Positions 23,851 to 32,132 are shown, counted from the first letter of the stretch. The stretch: DNA of 34,208 nucleotides from Treponema sp. (GCA_024402635.1 JAKSTJ010000027.1:1-34208), one strand, 5' to 3'. Made by a program: numbers and translations. The notes: a model not told the origin generated them from the sequence alone.

Positions 23851-25248
23851 ATGATGGAATTAAAACTGAATAACTGGAAAGATCTTGATTTTGGAAATCC
23901 AATTTCTGGAAACATTTTTTGTGCAGATCCAACTGCAACTGAATTTGAAGGACGACTTTACGTTTATGGAACAAATGACCATGAACAATATTTAAATGCT
24001 GAAAAAAACACTTATGAAAAAATTAAGTCTTTAGTTTGTTTTTCTACAGAAGATATGGTGAACTGGACTTATCATGGTCAGATTAATACTGGAAAAATTG
24101 CACCATGGATTCACAATTCCTGGGCACCTTCAATTTGTAAACGGATAGAAGAAGACGGTCTTACCCATTTCTATCTGTATTTTTCAAACAGTGGATGTGG
24201 AGTTGGTGTTATAACTGCTACAAATCCGTTGGGACCATGGTCAGATCCTCTTAAAAAACCTCTAATTAATTACGATACACCCGGTCTTAACAGTCCCGCA
24301 CCATTTGATCCTGGAGTTTGTATTGATGACAATGGAGTTGGCTGGCTGGCGTTTGGTGGAGGAGTTGTAGAAGGTCACACAAAAGATTTACCAGGTTGTT
24401 CAAAAATCATAAAACTAGGAAAAGATATGCTTTCCATTGATAGTGATTTTGTAAATCTTGAAGCACCATATTTTTTTGAAGCCAGCGAAATGAACTTTAT
24501 AAACGGCACCTATGTTTATACTTTTAACAATTGCTGGGAAGAACGGTCAAAATGGCAGGAAAAATGGGGCGAAAAATCTTCAATCTGCAGCATGGCTTAT
24601 ATGACAACAAAAACTCCCTTAGACAGTAAAAGCTGGATTTATAAAGGACACTATTTTAAAAATCCTGGTGAAATGGGATACGAATACAGCAATAATCATA
24701 CTCATTACGAAAAATATAAGGGACAATGGTATATTTTTTATCACACAATGAATTTACAGAAAAATGCAGGCTCAAGTGGTGGTTTCAGAAGCATGGCTGT
24801 AGATAAAATTGAAATTGATGAAAATAATATTTCTATTAAAATGGCACAGGCAACAGATAAAGGTCCAGATTCAATTGCAAATCTTAATCCCCAGAATTCA
24901 ATTTCAGGAACTTGCATGGTAACCTGCAGTGAAATAATTTACGAAAACGAAGAAAATCCTTTGGAAATTTCAATTAAAGCTAAAGAAGATGGAGCATGGA
25001 CTTATCTGAAAAATGTAGAATTTTCTGCTGCCGAAACTACATTGGAAATTGAAGCAAAAGGAAAAGGTTCTGTTTATTTTTATACAGATAATTCCACAAA
25101 AGAAAATCTTTTTGCTAAAATAGAAATTAATTCAACTGAATTTTCAAAAACAAAAATCTGTTTGCAAAATAAAGTTGATGGAATTCATAACGTGTTCATT
25201 GTATTTGATACAAAAGATTGCTGCCTGAAAAAATGGACATTGAAATAG
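23851..25248 (+). CDS. Intracellular GH43 glycosidase with C-terminal beta-sandwich
   Basis: 465 residues, no signal peptide. The five-bladed propeller spans about 1-330, with likely catalytic residues D26 (FCADPTA), D153 (APFDPGV) and E210 (FFEASEMNF). Other family features: LYVYGTNDH, SWAPSI, YEYSNNHTHYEKYKGQWYIFYH and GGFRSMAVDKIE. The last about 120 residues (ENPLEISIKAKEDGAWTYLKNVEF) look like a small carbohydrate-binding beta-sandwich related to CBM6. GH43 enzymes remove arabinose or xylose from xylo-oligosaccharides; this one would work on imported fragments. The ATG has only an AT-rich stretch (TATTTT) in front, so it may also be leaderless. Next gene begins 21 bases later. Confidence 0.9.
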   Translation: MMELKLNNWKDLDFGNPISGNIFCADPTATEFEGRLYVYGTNDHEQYLNAEKNTYEKIKSLVCFSTEDMVNWTYHGQINTGKIAPWIHNSWAPSICKRIEEDGLTHFYLYFSNSGCGVGVITATNPLGPWSDPLKKPLINYDTPGLNSPAPFDPGVCIDDNGVGWLAFGGGVVEGHTKDLPGCSKIIKLGKDMLSIDSDFVNLEAPYFFEASEMNFINGTYVYTFNNCWEERSKWQEKWGEKSSICSMAYMTTKTPLDSKSWIYKGHYFKNPGEMGYEYSNNHTHYEKYKGQWYIFYHTMNLQKNAGSSGGFRSMAVDKIEIDENNISIKMAQATDKGPDSIANLNPQNSISGTCMVTCSEIIYENEENPLEISIKAKEDGAWTYLKNVEFSAAETTLEIEAKGKGSVYFYTDNSTKENLFAKIEINSTEFSKTKICLQNKVDGIHNVFIVFDTKDCCLKKWTLK

Positions 25249-25269
25249 AAAATATTTGAGGAACAAAAG

Positions 25270-26382
25270 ATGATTAAATACAATGATGAAGAAATTGCAA
25301 AATACGCAAAAACTTTTAACAGCCTTTGCAAAAAAAATAATATTACCAGTTTCTGGTGGGATACAAATCTTTTAATTAAAAGAGACAAACAGGAAACTTT
25401 TCCCAAAATAATTGATTCAATCATGGATTGTTATAAAAACCATCTTTTTGTTTCTAATAATTCTGAAAAATTTGAAACTGCACAATCTTCTGTTACAAAT
25501 ATGAAAGTCGGCTGGAATTTAGGAAATACTCTGGATGCAAACAAATACAGAGCTGTTTTAAATAAAGAAAAAAATATCTGGGAAGAGAACTTAAATCTAA
25601 CCGGGCTTTCTACAGAAACCTGCTGGCATATGCCTAAAACAACAAGAGAAATGATCCATTATGTAAAAACCTTAGGATTTAATGCTGTTCGAGTTCCAAT
25701 TACCTGGATTGGTCATTTAGATAAAAATAACATTGTGGATTCAAAATGGATGGCTCGTGTAAAAGAAGTTGTTGATTACGTTCTTGAAGAAGAAATGTAC
25801 TGCATTATAAATATTCATCATGATGCAGGAGGAATTGGATATATCAGATCCTGTGAAAGTTCCTACAATCAATTTGGGGACAGAGTAAAATCAATTTATA
25901 CTCAAATGGCAAATCAATTTTCAGATTACGGCGAAAAACTTTTATTTTCCGGAATTAACGAAATTATTGATGAAAATACTTCTTGGGCAGATCCTACAGA
26001 AAATGCTTCATTCTGGGTAAATAAATGGAATCAGCTTTTTGTGGATACAATTCGTTCTACAGGTGGAAAGAATAAAGAAAGAAATCTTGTTGTTATGGGA
26101 CCAGCTGGAAAAAGCAGTAAAATCGCTATGGAACAATTTGAAATGCCTTCTGATTCTACCGAAAATCATTTGATTTTTGAATTCCATAATTATGATCCTC
26201 AAAGTTTTTGCTGGCCTCAAAATCCAGATGGTTCAAACAAGAACGAAACTCCATTCTGGAATGAAGAACGGGATTCAAAAATTCTGGAAGAAGTCTTTAA
26301 CAATCTTATGACTTTCAAAGATAAACTGAAGGCACCAATTATCTGCGGAGAATATGCTGCCTGGCCAAAAAAAATTGATTAG
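25270..26382 (+). CDS. GH5 glycosidase with C-terminal beta8/alpha8 unit moved to the N-terminus
   Basis: 370 residues, no signal peptide. Residues 75-361 follow the GH5 barrel in order: VGWNLGNTLDA (80-90), FNAVRVPITW (R141), INIHHD (H183/184), N230-E231 (acid/base), FEFHNYDP (H306, Y308), IICGEY (nucleophile E361), then the protein ends WPKKID. The part that normally follows the nucleophile, with the beta-8 tryptophan and last helices, is found at residues 5-56: EEIAKYAKTFNSLCKKNN, ITSFWWDTN (W29/W30), ETFPKIIDSIM. So every conserved GH5 residue is present but the order is permuted, joined by a short linker (about 57-74). GAGG is 8 bases before the ATG and the gene is coupled to GH43. It is probably functional in the cytoplasm; fusion of two damaged tandem genes is the alternative. 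Confidence 0.85.
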   Translation: MIKYNDEEIAKYAKTFNSLCKKNNITSFWWDTNLLIKRDKQETFPKIIDSIMDCYKNHLFVSNNSEKFETAQSSVTNMKVGWNLGNTLDANKYRAVLNKEKNIWEENLNLTGLSTETCWHMPKTTREMIHYVKTLGFNAVRVPITWIGHLDKNNIVDSKWMARVKEVVDYVLEEEMYCIINIHHDAGGIGYIRSCESSYNQFGDRVKSIYTQMANQFSDYGEKLLFSGINEIIDENTSWADPTENASFWVNKWNQLFVDTIRSTGGKNKERNLVVMGPAGKSSKIAMEQFEMPSDSTENHLIFEFHNYDPQSFCWPQNPDGSNKNETPFWNEERDSKILEEVFNNLMTFKDKLKAPIICGEYAAWPKKID

Positions 26383-26392
26383 TTTTAATCAA
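26367..26392 (-). terminator. Terminator of the RelA/SpoT-like gene
   Basis: On the minus strand TTGATTA-AAAC-TAATCAA is followed by eight T. The T run, read on the plus strand, encodes the final KK of the GH5 protein, so the convergent genes overlap through this terminator. Confidence 0.7.
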
Positions 26393-27374
26393 TAATATCA
26401 TTCTGGAATCGGGATAAATGTTCGTAGGGTAAAATAAGGCGACCTTTGTAAAAACCACAGCCATCATTTACAAGACGATTATCCGCAGCTGCAAAAAGAT
26501 TTACATCAACTTTGGAAAGTTCCAGTTTTTGCAAAAGCATTCCTCGCTCATAAGCTTCATCGAAATAGATACATTCACCATAAGGAATTTTTTCTCTTCT
26601 GGCCCTTTCTGTTTCCTGAAGCTTTTCATATCCAAGATGATTTGCCGGTCCAATTTCTGCATAATCGTCCATGTCTTTTGTTCTAAGCTGAACTTCAATA
26701 TAACTGCGGGCATTATTATCATAAAAAGTAATATGCAAAGACCGGTACCCTCGGGGATTATTGTTCACAATGTAATCTTTATAATAAAGATTCACATCAC
26801 TACTCATTAAAGGCGAAAATTTCTTTCCTTTCTGATCCAGAATTTCAGCACTAAATCCCCTCTGCTCAAGAAAAGCTGGAAGAGTATTTGCAATTTCGTA
26901 AAGAAAATCCTGTTCAATAGCTTCTCTATCTTCTCCAGGTTTTATATGACAACGTGGCATAGAAATAATAATTCTATAAGCAATTAAATCTCTAAAATGA
27001 GTCAGTTTATTTTTTATTAAAGCTACATTTGGAAATTTTCCGTTTTCCTGATAATAATCATAAATAAAACTTACAATTTTTCCATTAAATTTTTCTTCTG
27101 CCCGCACAAGAGATTTAATTCTTCCCTTAAAAGTAAAAGCCAGAAAAGGATATTTTTCTGCCATGTATTTATAAAATTCACGAAGCTTTTGAGACTGTGC
27201 TGTAAGAAAGTCATTATGTTCCAGTAATTCTTCCAGCTGAATCAAAAAATTACAGTGAATCATATCAATTGGATTGTTATTTTCCAAAGATGTTTTTCTT
27301 AAATCTTCTGAATACAATTTAAGAATTTTTAAAACTGTATCGCCATTATAAAGATAATCATTTAAAGAAATCAT
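26385..27374 (-). CDS. Small alarmone synthetase-like protein (RelA/SpoT synthetase domain)
   Basis: 329 residues from ATG 27374. The RelA/SpoT nucleotidyltransferase core is clear: FTFKGRIKSLVRAEEKF (81-96), HFRDLIAYRIIIS (126-138), NNPRGYRSLHITFYD (205-219), YIEVQLRTKDMDDYAEIG (225-242, with the metal-binding Glu in E-V-Q) and NHLGYEK. No HD hydrolase, TGS or ACT domain is present, so it would be a small alarmone synthetase making (p)ppGpp or a related nucleotide. The N-terminal 75 residues are specific to this group. A GTG 48 bases upstream would add 16 residues translated from a terminator hairpin, so ATG 27374 is preferred; no Shine-Dalgarno is seen before it. Confidence 0.8.
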   Translation of the reverse strand: MISLNDYLYNGDTVLKILKLYSEDLRKTSLENNNPIDMIHCNFLIQLEELLEHNDFLTAQSQKLREFYKYMAEKYPFLAFTFKGRIKSLVRAEEKFNGKIVSFIYDYYQENGKFPNVALIKNKLTHFRDLIAYRIIISMPRCHIKPGEDREAIEQDFLYEIANTLPAFLEQRGFSAEILDQKGKKFSPLMSSDVNLYYKDYIVNNNPRGYRSLHITFYDNNARSYIEVQLRTKDMDDYAEIGPANHLGYEKLQETERARREKIPYGECIYFDEAYERGMLLQKLELSKVDVNLFAAADNRLVNDGCGFYKGRLILPYEHLSRFQNDIID

Positions 27375-27379
27375 AAAAC

Positions 27380-27431
27380 AAAAAAGGCGCAAAGGTAAAA
27401 AATTTGGGTTTCCCCAGCACACCTTTGCGCC
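27380..27431 (-). terminator. Strong terminator hairpin just before the RelA/SpoT-like ATG
   Basis: GGCGCAAAGGT (27386-27396) pairs perfectly with ACCTTTGCGCC (27421-27431), with an inner TGGG/CCCA, and on the minus strand six T follow. It ends the methyltransferase transcript, but the next start codon is only about 5 bases beyond the T run. Confidence 0.75.
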
Positions 27432-27487
27432 TGTAAGTTAAATTATGCAGTACAAAAAGTTCTTTGTCAAATGCCTGCTTTTTTCAA

Positions 27488-28270
27488 TTATTTTCTGCAA
27501 ATATAAATCAAATGAGATGAACTTCCCAACAAATCCCGGCGTTCACAATTTTTAAGATGATATTTTACATAAAATTTAAAATCGTGATCTGTCATTTTAA
27601 AATCTGTTCGCTTTTCTGCCAGTTCCAAAACACCTTCCGCCGCTACTGTTGTTAAATATTCAGTTGATTTGTCTTTGAATAAAGCTCCAAATTCATCTGT
27701 TTCAAATGCAGAAAAACGCTGTTCCAGTTCATGTTTAGTATTCAAATCTTTATCCAGGTTGATTTTACAGCCTGCTTCAAAATTGCCTTTTAAGAAATTG
27801 CAGTAAAGAACTCCGTGAACAGAAAGATAGGCAAAGAAAATTACACCTCCCTTTTTAGTAACCCGAATTGCTTCACTAATTGCCCGGTCAAAATCTTCTG
27901 CCGAAAAAAGATGGTACATTGGCCCCAGCACCAGAGTAAGATCAAAACTGTTATCTGCAAAACGGCTTAAATCAAGAGCATCCCCCTGCAAAGCAGTTAT
28001 ATTTTTAAGATAGCCGATGTTTTTTTTCAAAATCTCCAGATTTGATTCCACCAGTTCTAAAGCGGTTACATTATAACCTTCCCGAGCCAAAGCAATTGAA
28101 TACCGCCCCGTACCAGCGCCTACTTCCAGAACCGATGCCCCCGATGCAGCATAACGATGAATAAAATCCATGGTTGTAATATATTCCAGTTCCCCATGAC
28201 GGCTTTTACACAAACGAGCTTCTTCATCAAAGTTTTCGTACAGATTATTTAAAAGGCTAACTCTATCCAT
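27488..28270 (-). CDS. Class I SAM-dependent methyltransferase
   Basis: 260 residues. Motif I VLEVGAGTGRYS (47-58), the acidic turn VTALELVE, motif III GDALDL, motif IV FDLTLVLGPMYHL and post-IV ISEAIRVTKKGGVIFFAYLS place it in the Methyltransf_11/25 group. The substrate is not readable; similar proteins act on small molecules. The ATG overlaps the end of a 67-codon upstream ORF by eight bases (ATGGATAG), suggesting coupling if that ORF is translated; CGGAG lies 12 bases upstream. Transcription may come from the TA-repeat promoter at 28474-28502. Confidence 0.88.
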   Translation of the reverse strand: MDRVSLLNNLYENFDEEARLCKSRHGELEYITTMDFIHRYAASGASVLEVGAGTGRYSIALAREGYNVTALELVESNLEILKKNIGYLKNITALQGDALDLSRFADNSFDLTLVLGPMYHLFSAEDFDRAISEAIRVTKKGGVIFFAYLSVHGVLYCNFLKGNFEAGCKINLDKDLNTKHELEQRFSAFETDEFGALFKDKSTEYLTTVAAEGVLELAEKRTDFKMTDHDFKFYVKYHLKNCERRDLLGSSSHLIYICRK

Positions 28271-28466
28271 TTTGTTTTAACACTCCGGAAAATATAATGT
28301 CAGTGAAGGACAGATTGCATTGCTTCTGAAGATTTCCACAGACTTGCAACTTTGCCTCAATCTGGCTGGAGCGGCGAACCCCCTGATTTAAGTATTCTAA
28401 CCGCAAAATCGAATTTTTCACAGTAAGAAATTCTGTAAAAACTCCTTCTAAAATAAACCTTGACAT
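28263..28466 (-). CDS. Possible 67-residue leader ORF of the methyltransferase gene
   Basis: Its ATG abuts the (TA)n tract and lies 7 bases from a TATATA box, and its stop overlaps the methyltransferase start. The sequence (MSRFILEGVFTEFLTVKNSI...VRRSSQIEAKLQVCGN) has no family I know. Position and coupling favour translation; lack of homology and the short length speak against it. Confidence 0.35.
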   Translation of the reverse strand: MSRFILEGVFTEFLTVKNSILRLEYLNQGVRRSSQIEAKLQVCGNLQKQCNLSFTDIIFSGVLKQNG

Positions 28467-28489
28467 ATATATATATATATATATATAAT
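28460..28489 (+). promoter_or_regulatory. TA-repeat promoter of the lipoprotein gene, probably phase-variable
   Basis: Consensus TTGACA (28460-28465) and TATAAT (28484-28489) are separated by 18 bases made entirely of TA dinucleotides; the AT tract runs 28465-28486 (eleven repeats). Gain or loss of one repeat changes the spacer to 16 or 20 bp, which is expected to alter promoter strength strongly. Confidence 0.7.
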
Positions 28490-28502
28490 TTTATTTAGTC
28501 CA
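28474..28502 (-). promoter_or_regulatory. Opposite-strand promoter using the same TA tract
   Basis: On the minus strand TGGACT (28502-28497), a 17-bp spacer and TATATA (28479-28474), then ATG of the 67-codon ORF 7 bases on. The -35 is weak, but the geometry is the same as in other leaderless genes here. Confidence 0.4.
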
Positions 28503-28526
28503 TTTTAAAAAGAAGGAGAAGCAAAA

Positions 28527-29054
28527 ATGAAAAAAATTAAAACACTTTTGGCAGCTGCTATGTTGACTTTATTTGCTGGATTATTTACAGGCTGCGATGT
28601 CTTAGGCGATGTAATGGGTACAAACAAAATTACATTTACTGTAGTTGATGATTCTGCTAGACATATTGGAAGATCAAGATTCTTTTTCACAGCAGAAGAA
28701 TGTAATCAGGCATGGGTTGGTACTGGTAAAGACCATTATATTATTAATTCTGATGTAGACAATCCTTATCCTACTCTTAATTATGAAACAGGAAAGATAA
28801 CATTAGATGTTACAAAATATTTTGAAGAAGGTAAAATTTATAAATTAACTTTGATTTTAGTAGACAATGATGAAGGACTTGCTTATTTTGTTGATACTCC
28901 AAATAATATCTTAAAGAAACAGTATGAAACTGATAATAGTTATTCAATCTTTATGCCAAAAAAAGGAACAGACTATGTTATTAAATTAACTGAAGTTTTA
29001 ACAAAGCCTACTGGTTATAAAGATAACTATAATTTCGAATTTTCAAAAAAATAA
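28527..29054 (+). CDS. Small exported lipoprotein of unknown function
   Basis: 175 residues starting with a lipoprotein signal: KKIK, hydrophobic stretch, lipobox LFTGC with C23 as lipidated residue. The mature part is beta-rich (NKITFTVVDDS, KITLDVTKYFEEGKIYKLTLILVDND) and looks like a small beta-sandwich. No family recognised. AAGAAGGAG gives a strong ribosome site 8 bases before the ATG, unlike the leaderless genes. It is driven by the TA-repeat promoter and ends in a good terminator, so it is a single, possibly switchable surface protein. Confidence 0.75.
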   Translation: MKKIKTLLAAAMLTLFAGLFTGCDVLGDVMGTNKITFTVVDDSARHIGRSRFFFTAEECNQAWVGTGKDHYIINSDVDNPYPTLNYETGKITLDVTKYFEEGKIYKLTLILVDNDEGLAYFVDTPNNILKKQYETDNSYSIFMPKKGTDYVIKLTEVLTKPTGYKDNYNFEFSKK

Positions 29055-29076
29055 TTAGATGTAAAGCATTTTAGAA

Positions 29077-29110
29077 AAAACCTTCAATCTTTTAGATTGG
29101 AGGTTTTTTT
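29077..29110 (+). terminator. Terminator of the lipoprotein gene
   Basis: AAAACCTTCAATCT (29077-29090), TTT loop, AGATTGGAGGTTTT (29094-29107) with a further T run. Confidence 0.85.
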
Positions 29111-29184
29111 TACCCATAACACATAATTTCTTTAAATTTTTATGACTCAACCACTGGTTCGTGTTAAAATATGGGGCCTGGTGA

Positions 29185-29313
29185 TATATTTTGATTATCA
29201 GCAAGGGAAAATATGCTGAAACTACAGAAGAAAAACTTGTTCAGCTTAAAAAAAGAAATGAAGAATTATCTAAACACATGCTTAATTCTGTGGTCAAAAG
29301 CATTGGGCTGTAA
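29185..29313 (+). pseudogene. Short remnant ORF of unknown origin
   Basis: A 42-codon frame reads ILIISKGKYAETTEEKLVQL and KKRNEELSKHMLNSVVKSIG before TAA, with no start of its own. The helical, protein-like sequence suggests the end of a deleted gene. The rest of the gap 29111-29382 shows only the SDR promoter (TATAAT at 29371-29376). Confidence 0.3.
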
Positions 29314-29382
29314 AGCTGGTTTCTGACGTTCAGGAATTAATCTATTTAACTTTCTGCACTGATTGGGTATTATAATTATTAT

Positions 29383-30177
29383 ATGAAAAAAATTGTTGTA
29401 ATTACTGGTGGAACTTCTGGAATTGGATTAGAGACTCTTAATCACTTTGTAAAAAACGGCTGGAAAGTTTATGAATTAAGCCGCAGAGAAAAAGGTGTTA
29501 ATGAAGATGCCGTCCATATTCCAACAGATGTTACAAATGAAAATCAGGTAAAGGCTGCTGTAAATCAGATTATGCAGAATGAAGGTCAGATTGATGTTCT
29601 GATAAACAATGCGGGCTATGGAATTTCTGGTGCCATTGAATTTACGAGTATTGAAAAAGCAAAACAACAATTCGATGTAAATTTCTTTGGAATGGTATGT
29701 GTGAACCTTTCTGTACTGCCGGTTATGAGAAAACAGAATTCTGGAAAGATTATTAATATCAGTTCTGTAGCCGCTCCTATTGCTATTCCTTTTCAGGCTT
29801 ATTATTCTGCTTCAAAAGCTGCCATAAAATCTTATTCAATGGCACTGGCGAATGAAGTAAAACCTTTTGGTGTTCAGATAACTTCAATCCTTCCTGGTGA
29901 TATAAAAACTGGCTTTACCAGTGCCCGGGAAAAAATTATTTCTGGCGATGATATTTATAATGGCAGAATCGGGCGGTCTGTTGCGGTAATGGAACATGAT
30001 GAACAAAATGGAATGTCTGCTGCAGTTGCCGGTAAATTTATATATAAAATTGCTGCAAAGAAAAAAATAAAACCAATTTATACAATTGGCCTGAAATACA
30101 AACTGTTTGTTTTACTGGCAAAAATTCTTCCTGAAAAAGCAGTAAATGCACTTGTTGGTATGATTTACGCAAAATAA
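29383..30177 (+). CDS. Short-chain dehydrogenase/reductase (SDR)
   Basis: 264 residues of the classical SDR type: TGGTSGIG (8-15) for the cofactor, NNAG (75-78), catalytic S127/S128 and Y141-x3-K145 (YSASK), then PGDIKTGFT. The C-terminal extension with a hydrophobic segment (KLFVLLAKILP) is seen in oxidoreductases acting on lipid-like substrates, but the substrate is unknown. TATAAT at 29371-29376 is 6 bases before the ATG and no Shine-Dalgarno is present, so the message is probably leaderless. Confidence 0.92.
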   Translation: MKKIVVITGGTSGIGLETLNHFVKNGWKVYELSRREKGVNEDAVHIPTDVTNENQVKAAVNQIMQNEGQIDVLINNAGYGISGAIEFTSIEKAKQQFDVNFFGMVCVNLSVLPVMRKQNSGKIINISSVAAPIAIPFQAYYSASKAAIKSYSMALANEVKPFGVQITSILPGDIKTGFTSAREKIISGDDIYNGRIGRSVAVMEHDEQNGMSAAVAGKFIYKIAAKKKIKPIYTIGLKYKLFVLLAKILPEKAVNALVGMIYAK

Positions 30178-30233
30178 GGAATCCGTTTCAATTTAATTTT
30201 ACTTTGCAAAGAACTGGTACAGGAAATGTAAAA

Positions 30234-30323
30234 ATGGAACTGGAACAATTTGATTTTAAATACATGCCGGCTTTGATAGAGCGGGTTTATAATTTATGGA
30301 CAAAAAAACTTTTGCCTTTATGA
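30234..30323 (+). pseudogene. N-terminal fragment, possibly of a GNAT acetyltransferase
   Basis: MELEQFDFKYMPALIERVYN LWTKKLLPL then TGA; the following frame (MNEDDVKPTFLS) continues briefly. The opening is of the kind seen in GNAT proteins, but too short to prove. AGGA lies upstream of the ATG. It is 57 bases after the SDR stop. Confidence 0.3.
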
Positions 30324-30367
30324 ATGAAGATGATGTAAAACCTACATTTTTAAGTTGAACCTCAAAT

Positions 30368-31342
30368 CTAGCACTCTGGATAACTGAGCTGGTTTTTCCA
30401 GGAAAAAGCAATTTTCTTAAACTGAGGAATTTCCAGAAGTCCTCGCCAGAAAAGCCATGCTCTATCCCGCTCAGGAATTTCATCAAGGCGCATCCATTTT
30501 ACTTCTTTGATTATCTGATCTTCTGGATTAAGTTCAGGGTCTCCACCTGTAGATTCCACCTGATTTTCATCAACTTCCATAAGAAAACTGTGTTCTTCAT
30601 CATAAAACTCTGAATCAAAATAAATTGTTAAAAGTTTTCGTACAACGCGACCGTTGAGTCCACATTCTTCTTTTAATTCACGGACTGCCGCTTCTTCCGG
30701 AGTTTCACCTTTTTCAATTCCGCCGCCTGGTAAATCAAAATATTCGTGACCGTCAACCATTCTTTCCATTAAGATTTTGTCACCTCGAACAACAATCATA
30801 ACTGCCCGTTCCTGTTTGTAAGTAACATTTTCTTCAAGGAGCTTTTTCAAAACAAAGTTTTCACGATTCAGCATGGCTTTAAATTTTACATCAGAATTCA
30901 ATTCTCCGTGACTGTGCTTTTCGTTTACTTCAATAGCATCTGCAATATCTACCCACTCAAGAGTAAATTGTTCTTCTGCTTCGTAATCATCTAATTTTTG
31001 ATTTGCAATTTTAGAAGTTACTCTGGCAAGGTAATAAAAATTTTCCTGAATAAAAACATCTTCCGGATTTCCCTTTTCCTTACGAACTACAAGTCCATAT
31101 TCTTTAATTGTAGCAGGATGAATTCCAAGTCCGGTTTCTTCCATAACTTCACGGCACAAAGTCTGTTCATGCGTTTCACCGTCTTCAATTCCACCACCTG
31201 GAAATTTGTAGTAATCATATTTCAGGCTGTGAACCATTGCCAGTTTTCCGCCGCCAAAAATAATCCCGCGAACAGAAGGACGACGGCCAACAGTTCCACC
31301 TTCTTTGTAATTTTTTGCATCAAGTTCAAAAATCGTACGCAT
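30368..31342 (-). CDS. Double-Nudix protein
   Basis: 324 residues with two complete Nudix boxes in one chain: PGGGIEDGETHEQ...REVMEETG (48-71) and PGGGIEKGETPEEA...RELKEECG (205-228), each keeping G-x5-E-x7-R-E-x2-E-E-x-G. Both halves should therefore bind metal and be active. Each resembles ADP-ribose or NTP pyrophosphatase-like Nudix domains; specificity is unknown. AAGGAG lies 8-9 bases before the ATG. It follows the nitroreductase gene after 37 bases on the same strand, so the two are probably co-transcribed. Confidence 0.88.
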   Translation of the reverse strand: MRTIFELDAKNYKEGGTVGRRPSVRGIIFGGGKLAMVHSLKYDYYKFPGGGIEDGETHEQTLCREVMEETGLGIHPATIKEYGLVVRKEKGNPEDVFIQENFYYLARVTSKIANQKLDDYEAEEQFTLEWVDIADAIEVNEKHSHGELNSDVKFKAMLNRENFVLKKLLEENVTYKQERAVMIVVRGDKILMERMVDGHEYFDLPGGGIEKGETPEEAAVRELKEECGLNGRVVRKLLTIYFDSEFYDEEHSFLMEVDENQVESTGGDPELNPEDQIIKEVKWMRLDEIPERDRAWLFWRGLLEIPQFKKIAFSWKNQLSYPEC

Positions 31343-31379
31343 AACTCTCTCCTTTATTTTATTCTACAACAATTTATTT

Positions 31380-32132
31380 TTAATTTTTTTCCAGTATATA
31401 TTTTGCAGCCAGAACTTTTTCTACTTCATCCGGTTCGTCTTCAAAAATCTGACTACCATTTACTGCATAACCCTCATGTTCTAAGCAAACTTCTAAGAAA
31501 AACATGAAAATTCCCATATCAATGCGATTATAAAAACGAACCTTTTCTGCAGGCATAATGCCCCGTTTCCCTGGTTTTTTGTAACGATAAATCTCCAGTT
31601 CGGAGCCAGTATTTTCTACAATCCAAGGCTGAGTGTTACAGGCACTTGGAGCAAACCGCACTATATTAGAAAAAGGAAGAACTGCACCTTTCCAGATTTC
31701 TTCCAATGGCTTTCGTTTAGATTTGAACATATCTTTTCTAAAAGAAGTTTCCGGCATTTTTGCAATAGCAATCATAATCACATGATTAAGCCCTTCAACT
31801 TCAGTCTTATCTGGCTTTCCAATTCCAAACCACAAAGCACCAATGTTTTTTTCTGCCAGATACAAATCAATCTGTTCACCAATATAGCCAATATTGCGAA
31901 GATAATTTCCCTTATTCTCGCTGTAAAATTCAATACAGTATTCAGCACCTCGTTTGCAGGTAGTTTCGTTTTCTTTAACAATTCTGATTTTTGTTTTGAT
32001 TTCATTATCCAAAGGTTTTACTGTTGAAATAAAATCTTCCAGCTGTTGTAATTCTGCTTCAGAGATTTTTCCTTCAGTTCCTCTAAAAAGATGAAAAGAC
32101 TTTCTCTTAAAAATAAGTTCGTAATAGTTCAT
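31380..32132 (-). CDS. Nitroreductase-family protein
   Basis: 250 residues: MNYYELIFKRKSFHLF is the FMN-binding opening of nitroreductases (R-K-S), followed by IGYIGEQIDLYLAEKNIGALWFGIGKP and, in the C-terminal half, a second nitroreductase-like repeat (VRFAPSACNTQPWIVE) as in the TM1586-like putative nitroreductases. Expected to be a flavin oxidoreductase; the natural substrate is unknown. It heads a two-gene unit with the double-Nudix gene and has a leaderless-type promoter. Confidence 0.85.
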   Translation of the reverse strand: MNYYELIFKRKSFHLFRGTEGKISEAELQQLEDFISTVKPLDNEIKTKIRIVKENETTCKRGAEYCIEFYSENKGNYLRNIGYIGEQIDLYLAEKNIGALWFGIGKPDKTEVEGLNHVIMIAIAKMPETSFRKDMFKSKRKPLEEIWKGAVLPFSNIVRFAPSACNTQPWIVENTGSELEIYRYKKPGKRGIMPAEKVRFYNRIDMGIFMFFLEVCLEHEGYAVNGSQIFEDEPDEVEKVLAAKYILEKN

